A stretch of 64,000 bases of DNA from Phyllobacterium sp. 21LDTY02-6 (GCF_023554255.2 NZ_JAMJWD020000001.1:434001-498000), one strand, 5' to 3'. Counted from the first letter of the stretch, positions 28,175 to 38,092 are shown. Notes: generated by a model not told the origin, from the sequence alone. Numbers and translations are program-made.

Positions 28175-29149
28175 ATGTCTTCAAAGATCGATGGTGAAGC
28201 GCTGCTCAAGAAGCTGGGAGACCGCTTCGCGAATTTGCGCGGGCGCCTGACGCCCGATATGAGCATGGAAAAAGTGACCTGGTTCCGCGCCGGCGGTCCG
28301 GCCGAAGTGCTGTTCCAGCCGGCCGACGAAGAGGATCTGGCCGCGTTCCTGCAGGCGCTGCCCGAAGAATATCCCGTGCTGACAGTCGGGATCGGCTCCA
28401 ATCTTCTCGTTCGGGATGGCGGCATTCCCGGCTTCGTCGTGCGCCTGTCCGCCAAGGGCTTCGGCGAGGTCGAGCGCGTCGGCGAAACGCAATTGCGGGC
28501 CGGCACGGCAACGCCGGACAAGCGCGTCGCGGCCATGGCATTTGAAGCGGGGATTGCCGGCTTCCACTTCTATCACGGCATTCCAGGCGGGATCGGCGGT
28601 GCGCTGCGCATGAATGCGGGCGCCAATGGCGTCGAGACGCGCGAGCGCGTCGTCGAGGTGCGGGCGCTCGACCGCAAGGGCGAGCTTCACATTCTTTCAA
28701 ACGCCGATATGGGCTATGCCTATCGCCACTCGGGGGCGGCGCCGGACCTCATTTTCACGTCCGCATTGTTCGAGGGTACGCCCGGCGACAAGGCCGACAT
28801 ATTGGCGGCGATGAATGCCGTCCAGCATCACCGCGAAACGGTCCAGCCCATCCGCGAGAAAACCGGGGGTTCCACGTTCAAGAATCCCGAAGGCTCCTCT
28901 GCATGGAAGGAGATCGACAAGGCCGGCGGCCGCGGCCTGATGATCGGCGGCGCGCAGATGTCGCCGATGCACTGCAACTTCATGATCAATACCGGCACTG
29001 CGACCGGCCATGATCTCGAAACGCTGGGCGAGACGATCCGGGCGAGGGTGCTGCAGAATTCCGGAATCCGCCTGCATTGGGAGATCAAGCGCCTCGGCAA
29101 TTTCCGTCAAGGCCAGGAAGTCCAGGAGTTCATGGGGCAGTTGCTCTAG
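28175..29149 (+). CDS. murB: UDP-N-acetylenolpyruvoylglucosamine reductase MurB
   Basis: 324 residues. [17 protein letters not shown] and [21 protein letters not shown] bind [21 protein letters not shown] is the central signature, and GSTFKNPEG carries the catalytic Ser region. It reduces enolpyruvyl-UDP-GlcNAc to UDP-MurNAc with NADPH. This is a type I enzyme by length. Ribosome site GGAAGG is close to the ATG. A 309-base non-coding gap follows, the largest inside the cluster. Confidence 0.97.
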   Translation: MSSKIDGEALLKKLGDRFANLRGRLTPDMSMEKVTWFRAGGPAEVLFQPADEEDLAAFLQALPEEYPVLTVGIGSNLLVRDGGIPGFVVRLSAKGFGEVERVGETQLRAGTATPDKRVAAMAFEAGIAGFHFYHGIPGGIGGALRMNAGANGVETRERVVEVRALDRKGELHILSNADMGYAYRHSGAAPDLIFTSALFEGTPGDKADILAAMNAVQHHRETVQPIREKTGGSTFKNPEGSSAWKEIDKAGGRGLMIGGAQMSPMHCNFMINTGTATGHDLETLGETIRARVLQNSGIRLHWEIKRLGNFRQGQEVQEFMGQLL

Positions 29150-29297
29150 CCCGCATCGACCGCATTCGCCGAGATGCCCCGTCTGTCGCGTCCATTGCGC
29201 CAGCGCGGGACGCAGCTGTCATTTACCAACCCGGAACGATCTTTCCGGCGCTCCTGACATAAAATATTGCACCTTTCATCATTGTTGAATCATTGGG

Positions 29298-29373
29298 GCT
29301 TGTCAGAGAATCAACTCTCTGATTCTTTAGGGACAAGCGTTAACTGATTTGAGTCGGCTGGTTTTCACCAGCC
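29298..29373 (+). other. Structured non-coding gap between murB and ddl
   Basis: In the 29150-29458 gap, GCTTGTC (29298-29304) pairs with GACAAGC (29332-29338), enclosing CAGAGA/TCTCTG (29304-29309 with 29316-29321, sharing C29304). A second hairpin, GGCTGG-TTTTCA-CCAGCC, lies at 29356-29373, followed by TTGGG rather than a T run. The gap probably holds a promoter and leader for ddl-ftsQAZ; TAAAAT at 29260-29265 is a possible -10 with no good -35. Confidence 0.4.
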
Positions 29374-29458
29374 TTGGGTATCTGCGGTCCTGCCGCCGGA
29401 TGTGTGTCGACTCATGCCTGTTGTTCGCGGCGAATGGGGAAGTGAGGGGTTTATCTTT

Positions 29459-30385
29459 ATGGTCAAGAAGCATGTTGCAGTGCTGATGGGTGGTTTTTCA
29501 TCGGAGCGCCCGGTGAGCCTCTCATCCGGTAATGCCTGCGCCGATGCTCTCGAGGCCGAAGGTTTCTCCGTTACCCGGGTCGATGTCGACCGCAATATCG
29601 CCGAGCGCCTGCAGCAATTGCGGCCGGACGTCGTTTTCAACGCGCTTCATGGTCCGTTCGGCGAGGACGGAACGATCCAGGGCATCCTCGAATATCTTGA
29701 AATCCCCTATACCCATTCCGGCGTGCTGGCCTCGGCTCTCGCCATGAACAAGGAGCAGGCGAAGATCATCGCGAGGTCTGTCGGCATTCCGGTCGCCGAT
29801 GCCGTGGTGATGAATCGCATGCAATTCACCTCGGAACATCCGATGAAGCCGCCTTACGTGGTCAAACCGGTCAATGAGGGCTCGAGTTTCGGCGTCGTCA
29901 TCGTCAAGGAAGACCAGTCGCATCCGCCGCAGATCATCACCTCCGCCGAGTGGAAATATGGCGATGTCGTCATGGTCGAGCGCTATATCCACGGACGCGA
30001 ACTTACCTGCGCCGTGATGGGCGAGAAGGTCCTTGGCGTCTGCGAGATCATACCGGTCGGTCACCAGTTCTACGACTACGACTCGAAATATGTTGCCGGC
30101 GGATCAAATCATGTGATTCCAGCGAAAATTTCACCGAAAATTTACCAAAAAATAGAAACACTGGCGCTCAAGGCACATCAGGCAATCGGATGTAAAGGTG
30201 TCAGCCGGTCGGACTTCCGTTTTGACGATCGTTTCTCCGAAGAAGGCGAGCTCATCTGGCTGGAAGTCAATGCCCAGCCGGGCATGACGCCGACGTCTCT
30301 CGTGCCTGAGATAGCCGCGGCCGCTGGATATTCCTTCGGTCAATTGTTGAGTTGGATGGTGGAGGACGCATCGTGTTTGCGTTGA
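29459..30385 (+). CDS. ddl: D-alanine-D-alanine ligase
   Basis: 308 residues from the ATG at 29459, chosen because it gives the family start [21 protein letters not shown], has GAGGGG upstream, and matches the usual length of about 306; a start 19 codons earlier is unlikely. [26 protein letters not shown] and [16 protein letters not shown] are ATP-grasp D-Ala ligase motifs. Supplies D-Ala-D-Ala to MurF. The last 13 bases overlap ftsQ. Confidence 0.96.
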   Translation: MVKKHVAVLMGGFSSERPVSLSSGNACADALEAEGFSVTRVDVDRNIAERLQQLRPDVVFNALHGPFGEDGTIQGILEYLEIPYTHSGVLASALAMNKEQAKIIARSVGIPVADAVVMNRMQFTSEHPMKPPYVVKPVNEGSSFGVVIVKEDQSHPPQIITSAEWKYGDVVMVERYIHGRELTCAVMGEKVLGVCEIIPVGHQFYDYDSKYVAGGSNHVIPAKISPKIYQKIETLALKAHQAIGCKGVSRSDFRFDDRFSEEGELIWLEVNAQPGMTPTSLVPEIAAAAGYSFGQLLSWMVEDASCLR

Positions 30386-31314
30386 AAGGCAAAAATCCGC
30401 ACCGCCGTGGTGCCTTGCCGATGTCTTCGGACAGGTCGGTGGGTTTTGGCCGCTTTCGCGTGGTGCTGCCCCGATTCCTGCGCAAGCCCGTGCGTGTGCT
30501 GACCCGTCTCGTCGATGGCGACCTGATCATACCGAACCATGTCGGCACTGTTGGTGCTGTTGCATTCCTCGCGCTCACCGGCGCCTATGGCGCGATCATC
30601 GGTGGCCATGCGCCGGAAGTGGTGAAGGTCACCACCTCCACATTCGGCTTTGCCATTGAGGACGTGAAGATCGTCGGCAATACCGAGACTTCCGAAATCG
30701 ACGTGCTCGGCGCGCTGGGCCTCGATGGCGAAACCTCGCTGGTCGGCCTGAGCGCCAGGGACGCGCAGCAGGCGGTGGCACAGCTTCCCTGGGTTGAATC
30801 CGTCGATGTGTTCAAGGTCTATCCGAACACGATCCAGATCTCGATCAAGGAGCGCAAGGCGCTGGCCGTCTGGCAGAATGGCAGCGAGCTATCGGTGATC
30901 GATGCCGATGGCCGTGTGATCGTGCCCTATACCGGCGGCAGCAGTTCGGCTCTTCCCCTCATCATCGGCGATGGCGCTGACAAGCAGGCGAAGCTGCTCT
31001 TTGCCCAGATCGCCGCCTATCCCAAGATCGCGTCGCAGGTTCTCGCCTATGCGCGGCTCGGCAATCGCCGCTGGGACCTCATCCTTAAAAACCGCATCAA
31101 GCTGATGTTGCCGGAGCACGACATCAACGAGGCGCTCGCCCATGTCATGGAAATGGATGCGAAGTCCGGTCTTCTCGGCCGCGATATCGCATCGGTGGAC
31201 ATGCGGCTTGCCGACCGGGCGGTGATCCGGCTGACGCCGGAGGCGATGGTACAACGAGTTGAGTATTTGAAGGCGCGCGAAAAGGCGTCCAAGCGTTCGG
31301 AGAAGCGTGTATGA
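30373..31314 (+). CDS. ftsQ: Cell division protein FtsQ
   Basis: 313 residues from the GTG at 30373, preceded by a perfect GGAGG seven bases away; a TTG at 30352 is a poorer choice. A basic cytosolic tail of about 55 residues, one membrane helix (about 57-77), a POTRA domain (about 90-160, [24 protein letters not shown]) and a beta domain with [15 protein letters not shown]. FtsQ recruits FtsL/FtsB to the divisome. Overlaps ddl by 13 and ftsA by 4 bases. Confidence 0.94.
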   Translation: MFALKGKNPHRRGALPMSSDRSVGFGRFRVVLPRFLRKPVRVLTRLVDGDLIIPNHVGTVGAVAFLALTGAYGAIIGGHAPEVVKVTTSTFGFAIEDVKIVGNTETSEIDVLGALGLDGETSLVGLSARDAQQAVAQLPWVESVDVFKVYPNTIQISIKERKALAVWQNGSELSVIDADGRVIVPYTGGSSSALPLIIGDGADKQAKLLFAQIAAYPKIASQVLAYARLGNRRWDLILKNRIKLMLPEHDINEALAHVMEMDAKSGLLGRDIASVDMRLADRAVIRLTPEAMVQRVEYLKAREKASKRSEKRV

Positions 31315-32633
31315 GTATTCTCGGCGGAAAAAGCGTCTCTTCCGGAACGACGTCCGCAAAAAGGACGCGTTCCTTGACGGTTCTGGATATTGGTTCGAGC
31401 AAGGTCTGCTGCATCATTGCGCGCTTGCGCCCGCGGGAGGAAAGCTCGCTGCTTCCGGGCCGCACGCACCGCATCGAGGTGCTGGGCATCGGCCATCAGA
31501 AGTCCCGCGGCATCAAATCCGGCGTGATCGTCAATCTCGATGCGGCCGAGCAGGCAATCAGGCTGGCGGTCGATGCTGCCGAGCGGATGGCAGGGCTGAC
31601 GGTCGATTCCATGATCGTCAATATCTCCGCTGGACGCCTCAAGAGCGAAAGCTTTTCGGCCAGCATCAATCTTGGTGGCCATGAGGTCGATCAGGCCGAT
31701 ATCCGCCGCGTCCTCTCCGCAGGCGCCAAGCAGGCGCTGGCGACGGAGCGTCATCTGGTTCATTCGCTGCCCATCGCCTACGGGCTCGACGGCGAGCGCG
31801 GCATCCGCGATCCGCTCGGCATGATCGGCGATTCGCTCGGTGTCGAGATGCATGTGCTCACGGCCGATGCCGCGCCGCTGCGCAATCTCGAACTCTGCGT
31901 CAATCGCTGCCACCTTTCGGTCGAGGCGATGATCGCGACGCCCTATGCGAGCGGCCTGTCGGCGCTGGTGGACGACGAGGCCGAAATGGGCGCTGCCTGC
32001 ATCGATATGGGCGGTGGCACCACGACGATTTCGGTGTTTTCCGAGGGCAAGTTCATCCATGCGGATGCGATCGCCATCGGCGGCAATCATGTCACCATGG
32101 ACGTGGCGCGCGGCCTGTCGGCCCATATGGACGATGCGGAGCGGCTCAAGGTCATGCATGGCTCGGCCCTGCCCAGCGCAGCGGACGACCGCGACCTGAT
32201 CAGCGTATTGCCGCTTGGCAATGATGCGCGGGACGTTCCGAACCAATATCCACGCGCGGTGCTGACGCGCATCATTCGCGCGCGTGTCGAAGAGACGCTG
32301 GAGTTGGTGCGCGATCGTCTCAATCAATCGGGCTATGGCCAGATCGTCGGCAAGCGCGTGGTGCTGACCGGCGGTGCAAGCCAGTTGGCCGGCCTGCCCG
32401 AAGTGGCGCGCCGGATCCTTGCCCGCAATGTGCGTATAGGCCGCCCCCTTGGCGTCACCGGCTTGCCGGAAGCTGCCAAGGGACCGGCTTTTGCCGCCGC
32501 GGTGGGTCTTCTGATCTATCCGCAAGTGGCGGGCATCGAGGAGCGTTCTGTGAAGGCTGGTTCATCATCGCTGATGACAGGTACGGGTGGGCGTTTTCAG
32601 CGTATCGGCCAATGGCTGAAGGAAAGTTTTTGA
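31311..32633 (+). CDS. ftsA: Cell division protein FtsA
   Basis: 440 residues, actin fold. TVLDIGSSKVCCIIARL (phosphate 1), SRGIKSGVIVNLDAAEQAI (1C domain), CIDMGGGTTTISVF (phosphate 2) and VLTGGASQLAGLPEVARRIL (adenosine site) are visible. The C-terminus ends RFQRIGQWLKESF, an amphipathic membrane-targeting helix. FtsA tethers FtsZ to the inner membrane. The 68 bases before ftsZ contain GGGGAAACCC, a small tetraloop hairpin. Confidence 0.97.
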   Translation: MSILGGKSVSSGTTSAKRTRSLTVLDIGSSKVCCIIARLRPREESSLLPGRTHRIEVLGIGHQKSRGIKSGVIVNLDAAEQAIRLAVDAAERMAGLTVDSMIVNISAGRLKSESFSASINLGGHEVDQADIRRVLSAGAKQALATERHLVHSLPIAYGLDGERGIRDPLGMIGDSLGVEMHVLTADAAPLRNLELCVNRCHLSVEAMIATPYASGLSALVDDEAEMGAACIDMGGGTTTISVFSEGKFIHADAIAIGGNHVTMDVARGLSAHMDDAERLKVMHGSALPSAADDRDLISVLPLGNDARDVPNQYPRAVLTRIIRARVEETLELVRDRLNQSGYGQIVGKRVVLTGGASQLAGLPEVARRILARNVRIGRPLGVTGLPEAAKGPAFAAAVGLLIYPQVAGIEERSVKAGSSSLMTGTGGRFQRIGQWLKESF

Positions 32634-32701
32634 TCAATCGGGGAAACCCAAAAAGGGATTACCGCAGCGGCGACGCGGTATAGACAAAAAGGAACGGACA
32701 T

Positions 32702-34387
32702 ATGAGCATCAATCTGCAAAAGCCGGACATTACCGAGCTTAAGCCCCGCATCACCGTCTTCGGTGTTGGCGGCGGCGGTGGCAACGCGGTCAATAACATG
32801 ATCAATGCCGGTTTGCGCGGTGTTGAATTCGTTGTTGCCAATACGGACGCCCAGGCGCTGACGCAATCGAAAGCCGAGCGGTTGGTACAGCTTGGCGCTT
32901 CGGTTACCGAAGGTCTCGGTGCGGGTTCGCAGCCCGAGGTCGGCCGCGCGGCCGCCGAGGAATGTATCGACGAGATCAATGATCACCTGCAGGGAACGCA
33001 TATGTGCTTCGTCACCGCCGGCATGGGCGGTGGTACCGGCACCGGCGCTGCCCCGGTCGTTGCCCGCGCGGCGCGGGAAAAGGGCATCCTGACCGTCGGC
33101 GTGGTCACCAAGCCCTTCCATTTCGAAGGCCAGCGCCGCATGCGCACCGCCGACCTCGGCATCGAGGACCTGCAGAAGAATGTCGATACGCTCATCGTCA
33201 TTCCGAACCAGAACCTGTTCCGCATCGCCAATGACAAGACGACGTTTGCCGATGCCTTCGCCATGGCCGACCAGGTGCTCTATTCCGGTGTTGCCTGCAT
33301 CACCGACCTGATGGTCAAGGAAGGCCTCATCAATCTCGACTTCGCCGATGTTCGCTCCGTCATGCGCGAGATGGGCAAGGCGATGATGGGAACGGGCGAA
33401 GCCTCTGGCGATGGCCGGGCAATGGCTGCGGCCGAAGCCGCGATCGCCAATCCGCTCCTGGACGAGACATCGATGCGCGGCGCCAAGGGCCTGCTCATCT
33501 CGATCACGGGCGGCCGCGACATGACCCTCTTCGAGGTCGACGAAGCCGCAACGCGTATTCGCGAGGAAGTCGATCAGGACGCCAACATCATTCTCGGTGC
33601 GACGTTCGACGAGAGCCTCGAGGGCATCATCCGCGTATCGGTTGTCGCGACCGGCATCGACAAGCAGGTTGGCGACGCCGCGCCGGCGCCGATCGAATTC
33701 CGTCAGCCGCTGAAGCCGATGCCGAAGCCGGCCGCACAGCCCGCCGCCCGCATCGAGCCGGCGCGCCCGGCAGTGCAGCAGCCCGCCGCCCGCGCACCGG
33801 AAGCGGCCCCGGCTGCCGTCCATGCGACGGAGCACGAGGAGGTTCAGCGCGCGCCACAGGCCAGCGAACCGGAATTCCGCCCGCAGAGCCGTATTTTCCA
33901 GGCTCCCGCACCGGAAGTGTTCGACGCGCCCGTGGCCGCCGCACCGCAGCAGCCGGCGATGCAGCCCGCACCGCAGCCGATGCCTGAGGTCATGGCTGCG
34001 CCGGCACCGGTTCCGGCCGCACCGCGCATGCCGAACATTGCCGACTTCCCGCCGGTGGTTCAGGCCGAACTCAGCGCCCGCGACCATAATCGCGAGCAGG
34101 CAGCCTATGAGGCACAGGAGGACCGCGGTCCGATGGGGCTGTTGAAGCGCCTGACCGCCGGCCTTACCCGCCGCGAGGACGAGACTGCCCGCCTGGAGCC
34201 GGCCCAGCCGCGCGAACCGGCGATGCGTCCGGCCGAACCGCGCCGTCCGCTCTCGCAGGATGCTTCGATCTACGCACCGCGTCGCGGTCAGCTGGACGAT
34301 CAGGGCCGTGTGCAGCCGCAGGCACGCCAGTCTTCGGACGAAGACCAGCTCGAGATCCCGGCCTTCCTGCGCCGCCAGGCCAACTAA
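32702..34387 (+). CDS. ftsZ: Cell division protein FtsZ with long Pro/Ala-rich linker
   Basis: 561 residues. GTPase core about 10-322, with GGGTGTG at 109-115 and the NTDAQAL and T7-loop NLDFADV segments. Residues about 323-545 form an intrinsically disordered Pro/Ala/Gln-rich linker, much longer than in E. coli (whole protein 383 residues) and typical of Hyphomicrobiales. The tail [13 protein letters not shown] is the conserved peptide that binds FtsA and other partners. AAGGA lies eight bases before the ATG. A perfect 12-bp hairpin terminator follows. Confidence 0.98.
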   Translation: MSINLQKPDITELKPRITVFGVGGGGGNAVNNMINAGLRGVEFVVANTDAQALTQSKAERLVQLGASVTEGLGAGSQPEVGRAAAEECIDEINDHLQGTHMCFVTAGMGGGTGTGAAPVVARAAREKGILTVGVVTKPFHFEGQRRMRTADLGIEDLQKNVDTLIVIPNQNLFRIANDKTTFADAFAMADQVLYSGVACITDLMVKEGLINLDFADVRSVMREMGKAMMGTGEASGDGRAMAAAEAAIANPLLDETSMRGAKGLLISITGGRDMTLFEVDEAATRIREEVDQDANIILGATFDESLEGIIRVSVVATGIDKQVGDAAPAPIEFRQPLKPMPKPAAQPAARIEPARPAVQQPAARAPEAAPAAVHATEHEEVQRAPQASEPEFRPQSRIFQAPAPEVFDAPVAAAPQQPAMQPAPQPMPEVMAAPAPVPAAPRMPNIADFPPVVQAELSARDHNREQAAYEAQEDRGPMGLLKRLTAGLTRREDETARLEPAQPREPAMRPAEPRRPLSQDASIYAPRRGQLDDQGRVQPQARQSSDEDQLEIPAFLRRQAN

Positions 34388-34412
34388 ACAGAGCCTCGAC
34401 ACCGAGGTCTTC

Positions 34413-34447
34413 AAATTCCGCCATCTCCGGATGGCGGAATTTTCTGT
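34413..34447 (+). terminator. Terminator after ftsZ
   Basis: AAATTCCGCCAT (34413-34424) pairs perfectly with ATGGCGGAATTT (34431-34442), six-base loop, then TCTGTTT. It separates ftsZ from lpxC. Confidence 0.75.
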
Positions 34448-34596
34448 TTGCAATCATTGAAAATCGGGCAAATCTCGCTAGCTGTAGGTACATAGAGCGA
34501 AGAACGCGATATGGGTTCGATCCCCGGTACCCATGTGGCAGGCGAGGGGAAGCATGCCGGTCATGCGTCGTGTCATAGCAGTGCCAGAGGTTTCCA

Positions 34597-35532
34597 TTGC
34601 GGATTTTCCAGACGACCATAGCGGGCGAAATCACCTTGAGCGGCGTTGGCGTTCACAGTGGCGCGCCGTCGCGCATCACTTTCCGTCCGGCGGACCCCGG
34701 CCACGGCATCGTCTTCCGCACCATCGATAGGGACGGCCGCCGCCATCCGGTGGAAGCCCTTGTCTCCCGTGTCGCTCCAAGCGATCTTTCCACGACGTTG
34801 ACGGGGCAGAACGGCCAGACCATCAGCACCGTCGAACATGCCATGGCCGCCATTGCGGGAGCTGCGATCGACAATCTCGAGATCGATATCGACGGGCCGG
34901 AAGTGCCGATCATGGATGGCACGTCGCTCGCCTTCATCGATGCTTTCGAACAGGCCGGCATCGTCGAGCAGGCGGCGAAGCGCAGATATATCCGCATTCT
35001 GCGTCCCGTCCGCATCGAGAGCGGCAATTCCTGGGCCGAGTTCGGGCCCTATGATTCCGGCTCGCGCTACGAGGTGGAGATCGATTTCGACACGCCGGTC
35101 ATCGGACGACAGAAATATGCCGGTGACATGCAGCCGGCGGCATTCCGCGGCGATATATCGAATGCCCGCACATTCGGTTTCATGCGCGATGTCGAGCGCC
35201 TGTGGGCTGCTGGACTGGCACTCGGATCGTCCCTCGACAATTCGCTCGTCATCGGGGACGACAATACGATCATAAATCCCGGCGGCCTCCGCCATCCCGA
35301 CGAGTTCGTCCGGCACAAGACGCTGGACGCGATCGGCGATCTCGCGCTGGCAGGGGCGCCTTTCATCGGCTGTTTCCGATCCTATCGCGGCGGGCACCGG
35401 TTGAACGCCGCCGCGCTGCGGGCGGTGTTCGAAGCGGACAATGCCTATGAGATGGTGGAACTCGAGGAGGCGCCGGGCGGCACTTCCCATGTGCCGGTCA
35501 CGCCGCCGGTGCCAGCGCCGGGTGCCGCCTGA
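34597..35532 (+). CDS. lpxC: UDP-3-O-acyl-N-acetylglucosamine deacetylase LpxC
   Basis: 311 residues. The only usable start after the in-frame stop at 34576 is TTG at 34597, with AGAGG six bases upstream. Zinc ligands His81 (TVEHAMAA), His240 and Asp244 (RHKTLDAIGDLAL) are in place and close in number to E. coli H79, H238 and D242. It carries out the committed step of lipid A synthesis in the cytoplasm. The C-terminus has a Pro/Ala tail beyond the usual end, and its last 35 bases overlap the 3' end of the opposite LysR gene. Confidence 0.96.
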   Translation: MRIFQTTIAGEITLSGVGVHSGAPSRITFRPADPGHGIVFRTIDRDGRRHPVEALVSRVAPSDLSTTLTGQNGQTISTVEHAMAAIAGAAIDNLEIDIDGPEVPIMDGTSLAFIDAFEQAGIVEQAAKRRYIRILRPVRIESGNSWAEFGPYDSGSRYEVEIDFDTPVIGRQKYAGDMQPAAFRGDISNARTFGFMRDVERLWAAGLALGSSLDNSLVIGDDNTIINPGGLRHPDEFVRHKTLDAIGDLALAGAPFIGCFRSYRGGHRLNAAALRAVFEADNAYEMVELEEAPGGTSHVPVTPPVPAPGAA

Positions 35533-36427
35533 CCCGCTCGCCGCGTGGAATGACGTTCGACACGGCCTCGCGCAGAATATCGGCGAGGCGCTCCGTCGCC
35601 GGCGTGCCATGCGCGTCGGCCCTGTGCAGGACAAGACCAAGCTCCGGAAGCTCGGGCAGGCCGGATTCGGCCGGCGAAAGCGGCACGAGCCCTGCCGGCA
35701 GGCCGATTGGTGTGCGTACCGCAAGGCCGAGCCCCGCCGCCGTTGCCGCCCACAGCCCGGCAAGGCTGGGGCTGACAAAGGCAAGCCGCCATGCCAGCCC
35801 GGCCTGGTCCAGCGCATCGATGGCTGCCGTTCGAAGGATACATGGCGCCTCGAGCGAGGCGAGGGGCAGCGTCTCTCCGCCTTGCTCCCGGCGGTGCTGG
35901 CCGCCGGCAGCGCCAACCCAGCACATGGGAACCGTGCCGATCTGCTGGTGATGCGGTGTTTCGGCTGCGCCGAGGCTCCATGCCAGCGCCAGGTCCAGGC
36001 GCCCCGATGCGACGCGCTCCAGAAGTTCGGAGTTCCTGCCGATACGCGCTTCGATGCGCACCTTCGGATGGGCGCGGGCGAACTGGCCGAGTATCTGCGG
36101 CAGGACGGTTTCGCCGAAATCCTCCTGCAGGCCAAGCCGTACCCAGCCTTCAAGATCGCTGCCGCGCACTGCCACCGCCGCTTCGTCATTGAGTTCGAGC
36201 AATCGCCTTGCATAGGCGAGCATGGTTTCGCCTGCCTCGGTAAGGGCGAGGCCACGTCCTGCCTTCTCGAAGATGGCGGTTCCGGCCTGCTGCTCCAGCT
36301 TTTTCAACTGGGCGCTGACGGCCGAAGTGGAGCGGCCGAGACGGTCCGCCGCCCTGGCGAAACTTCCAAGCTCGACCCCGGTCAGGAAGGTGCGCAGCAC
36401 ATCGAGATCAAAATTGACTTTCCGCAT
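35498..36427 (-). CDS. LysR-family transcriptional regulator
   Basis: 309 residues. The N-terminal winged HTH (LDVLRTFLTGVELGSFARAADRLGRSTSAVSAQLKKLEQQAG, about 8-50) is followed by a substrate-binding domain starting near residue 92. Its gene is divergent from a tautomerase-family gene, separated by 105 bases with repeats that look like an operator, so it probably controls that gene. Convergent overlap of 35 bases with lpxC at the other end suggests read-through or antisense contact. Inducer unknown. Confidence 0.92.
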   Translation of the reverse strand: MRKVNFDLDVLRTFLTGVELGSFARAADRLGRSTSAVSAQLKKLEQQAGTAIFEKAGRGLALTEAGETMLAYARRLLELNDEAAVAVRGSDLEGWVRLGLQEDFGETVLPQILGQFARAHPKVRIEARIGRNSELLERVASGRLDLALAWSLGAAETPHHQQIGTVPMCWVGAAGGQHRREQGGETLPLASLEAPCILRTAAIDALDQAGLAWRLAFVSPSLAGLWAATAAGLGLAVRTPIGLPAGLVPLSPAESGLPELPELGLVLHRADAHGTPATERLADILREAVSNVIPRGERVRRHPALAPAA

Positions 36428-36440
36428 CTCAATCGTCCGG

Positions 36441-36481
36441 TTTTTCAGGATTATCTGTTCCTAAAAATCTGATTTTCAGGA
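36441..36481. promoter_or_regulatory. Candidate LysR operator between regulator and tautomerase gene
   Basis: TTTTTCAGGA (36441-36450) and TCCTAAAAA (36459-36467) form an inverted repeat with one bulged base, and TTTTCAGGA recurs as a direct repeat at 36473-36481. LysR proteins usually bind imperfect dyads in the shared divergent promoter region, so this fits. The exact bound bases cannot be decided from sequence. Confidence 0.5.
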
Positions 36482-36532
36482 CGATATTGCGGCCTTATCC
36501 TTGCATCGTCAAGTGAAAGGAAGGAAGCCATC

Positions 36533-36922
36533 ATGCCCTTTACCCGCATCTCCCTACTGGAAGGTAGGTCGCCCGATTATCTGAAAGCCATATCGGACAG
36601 TTTTCATCAGGCAATGGTCGACAGTTTCAATGTGCCGCCGACGGACAAGTTCCAGGCCTTCCATCAACACCGCGCCAACGAACTGATCATCGACCCGACC
36701 TATTTCAGCAAGGGCCGATCCGCCGACTGCGTGATCTTCACCATCACGATCGGCAAGCCGCGCGATACGGCGACGAAACAGGCCTTCTACCGGCGCGCCG
36801 TGGAACTGCTCGGCAAGTCGCCCGGCATCCGCCCGGAAGACATCATGATCGTCATCAGCACGTCGACGCGCGAAGACTGGTCGTTCAGCAATGGCGACAT
36901 CCAGATGCTCGAGCCTGCCTGA
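36533..36922 (+). CDS. Tautomerase-superfamily protein
   Basis: 129 residues. MPFTRISLLEG gives Pro at position 2 (Pro1 after Met removal), the catalytic base of the 4-oxalocrotonate tautomerase superfamily; the length is that of the fused two-beta-alpha-beta type, as in malonate semialdehyde decarboxylase relatives. SPGIRPEDIMIVISTSTREDWSFSNG closes the second unit. Ribosome site AAGGAAGG is strong. It is divergent from a LysR gene that probably regulates it. Substrate not known. Confidence 0.85.
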   Translation: MPFTRISLLEGRSPDYLKAISDSFHQAMVDSFNVPPTDKFQAFHQHRANELIIDPTYFSKGRSADCVIFTITIGKPRDTATKQAFYRRAVELLGKSPGIRPEDIMIVISTSTREDWSFSNGDIQMLEPA

Positions 36923-37049
36923 GCATTGGAATCATGACGGAATATCGCCCTGATCCGATGCAGGAACCGTAAAATCAGCCACTTGCAGCCTGCAAATCGA
37001 CGGCGGCGCTGCTTCCGCCACAAATTTGGACGATTGCGCGGCAATAAGA

Positions 37050-37078
37050 TTGCTGATTCCTGCCGCTTGTGGTTTATG
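37050..37078 (+). promoter_or_regulatory. Putative bamD promoter
   Basis: TTGCTG (37050-37055) and TTTATG (37073-37078) with a 17-base spacer. A small hairpin AGGCAG-GTA-CTGCCT (37093-37107) and then the 46-bp palindromic element follow in the leader. The rest of the 36923-37181 gap is featureless. Confidence 0.4.
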
Positions 37079-37107
37079 AACGCCCAAACCCAAGGCAGGT
37101 ACTGCCT

Positions 37108-37153
37108 AGAGCGTGTCGCGAAAACGTGGTAACGGGTTCGCGACAATCGCTCT
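37108..37153. repeat. 46-bp long palindromic intergenic element
   Basis: AGAGCG (37108-37113) pairs with CGCTCT (37148-37153), and TGTCGCGAA (37114-37122) with TTCGCGACA (37137-37145), leaving a 14-base loop and a two-base bulge. The layout recalls the short dispersed palindromes found between genes in rhizobia and brucellae, which carry a similar GTCGC core; that comparison is from memory. It lies in the bamD 5' leader, 29 bases before the ATG. Confidence 0.55.
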
Positions 37154-37181
37154 TTTAATGACAAGCGGGGCCGGAGACAGC

Positions 37182-38069
37182 ATGGCGTATAGCAGAATGT
37201 CGATGAATGCAGGGTTTGGGGGCAAGGCTCGCTTGGCTCTTCTTCTTTTTCCCATTGCAGGCGCCGTTGCCCTGTCGGGATGTGCTTCCAAGGATGAGGA
37301 TCTCGACCTTGCGGCCTATGTCGACACGATCGAACCCGCCGATGTTCTCTACAATCAGGCGCTCGCCAATCTGAATGCCGGCCGGCTCGACGAGGCCGCC
37401 AAGAAGTTCGATGCCGTCGATCGCCAGCATCCCTATTCCGAATTCGCACGCAAATCGCTGGTGATGGGCGCTTTTGCCAACTACCGCGCAGGCAAGTATG
37501 ACGAGGCCGTCGCGATGACGAAGCGCTATGTGTCGCTTTATCCGACGCAGCCGGAAGCGGCCTATGCCTATTACATCACCGGCCTGAGCTATTACCGGCA
37601 GATTCCGGACGTGACGCGCGAGCAGACGATGACGCGCCGGTCCATTGCGGCCTTCAACGAGGTGGTGGAGCGCTACCCCGATTCCGAATATGTCGAAGAT
37701 TCCAAGGCGAAGATCCGCTTCGGCCGCGACCAGCTCGCCGGCAAGGAAATGCAGATCGGTCGCTATTATCTGGAGCGCAAGGAATATATAGCGGCGATCA
37801 AGCGGTTCCGCGGCGTCGTCGAGCAATATTCCAACACGCGGCATGTGGAAGAAGCGCTCGCCCGCCTGACCGAAGCCTATTACGCGCTCGGCCTGACCAG
37901 CGAGGCGCAGACCGCAGCCGCAGTGCTCGGGCAGAATTACCCGGACAGCCAGTGGTACAAGGATAGCTACAAGTTGTTGCAGGGCGGCGGTCTCGAGCCC
38001 CGTGAGAATTCGGGCTCTTGGCTCTCCAAGGCTGCTTCTGCTATTACAGGCGGTAAAGACGGCGCCTGA
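37182..38069 (+). CDS. bamD: BamD, outer-membrane protein assembly lipoprotein
   Basis: 295 residues from the ATG at 37182, chosen for GGAGA five bases upstream; a longer frame back to 37113 would run through the palindromic element. Signal peptide with lipobox LSGC (Cys34). Five TPR-like repeats follow: [53 protein letters not shown], and others. BamD works with BamA to insert beta-barrel proteins. It is followed 23 bases later by recN. Confidence 0.94.
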   Translation: MAYSRMSMNAGFGGKARLALLLFPIAGAVALSGCASKDEDLDLAAYVDTIEPADVLYNQALANLNAGRLDEAAKKFDAVDRQHPYSEFARKSLVMGAFANYRAGKYDEAVAMTKRYVSLYPTQPEAAYAYYITGLSYYRQIPDVTREQTMTRRSIAAFNEVVERYPDSEYVEDSKAKIRFGRDQLAGKEMQIGRYYLERKEYIAAIKRFRGVVEQYSNTRHVEEALARLTEAYYALGLTSEAQTAAAVLGQNYPDSQWYKDSYKLLQGGGLEPRENSGSWLSKAASAITGGKDGA

Positions 38070-38092
38070 TTCACAACTTACCCGAGCGATCC

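Noticed and set aside
32597-34453. 618-codon frame antisense to ftsZ
   Set aside because: Shadow caused by the GC-rich codon pattern of ftsZ and its linker.
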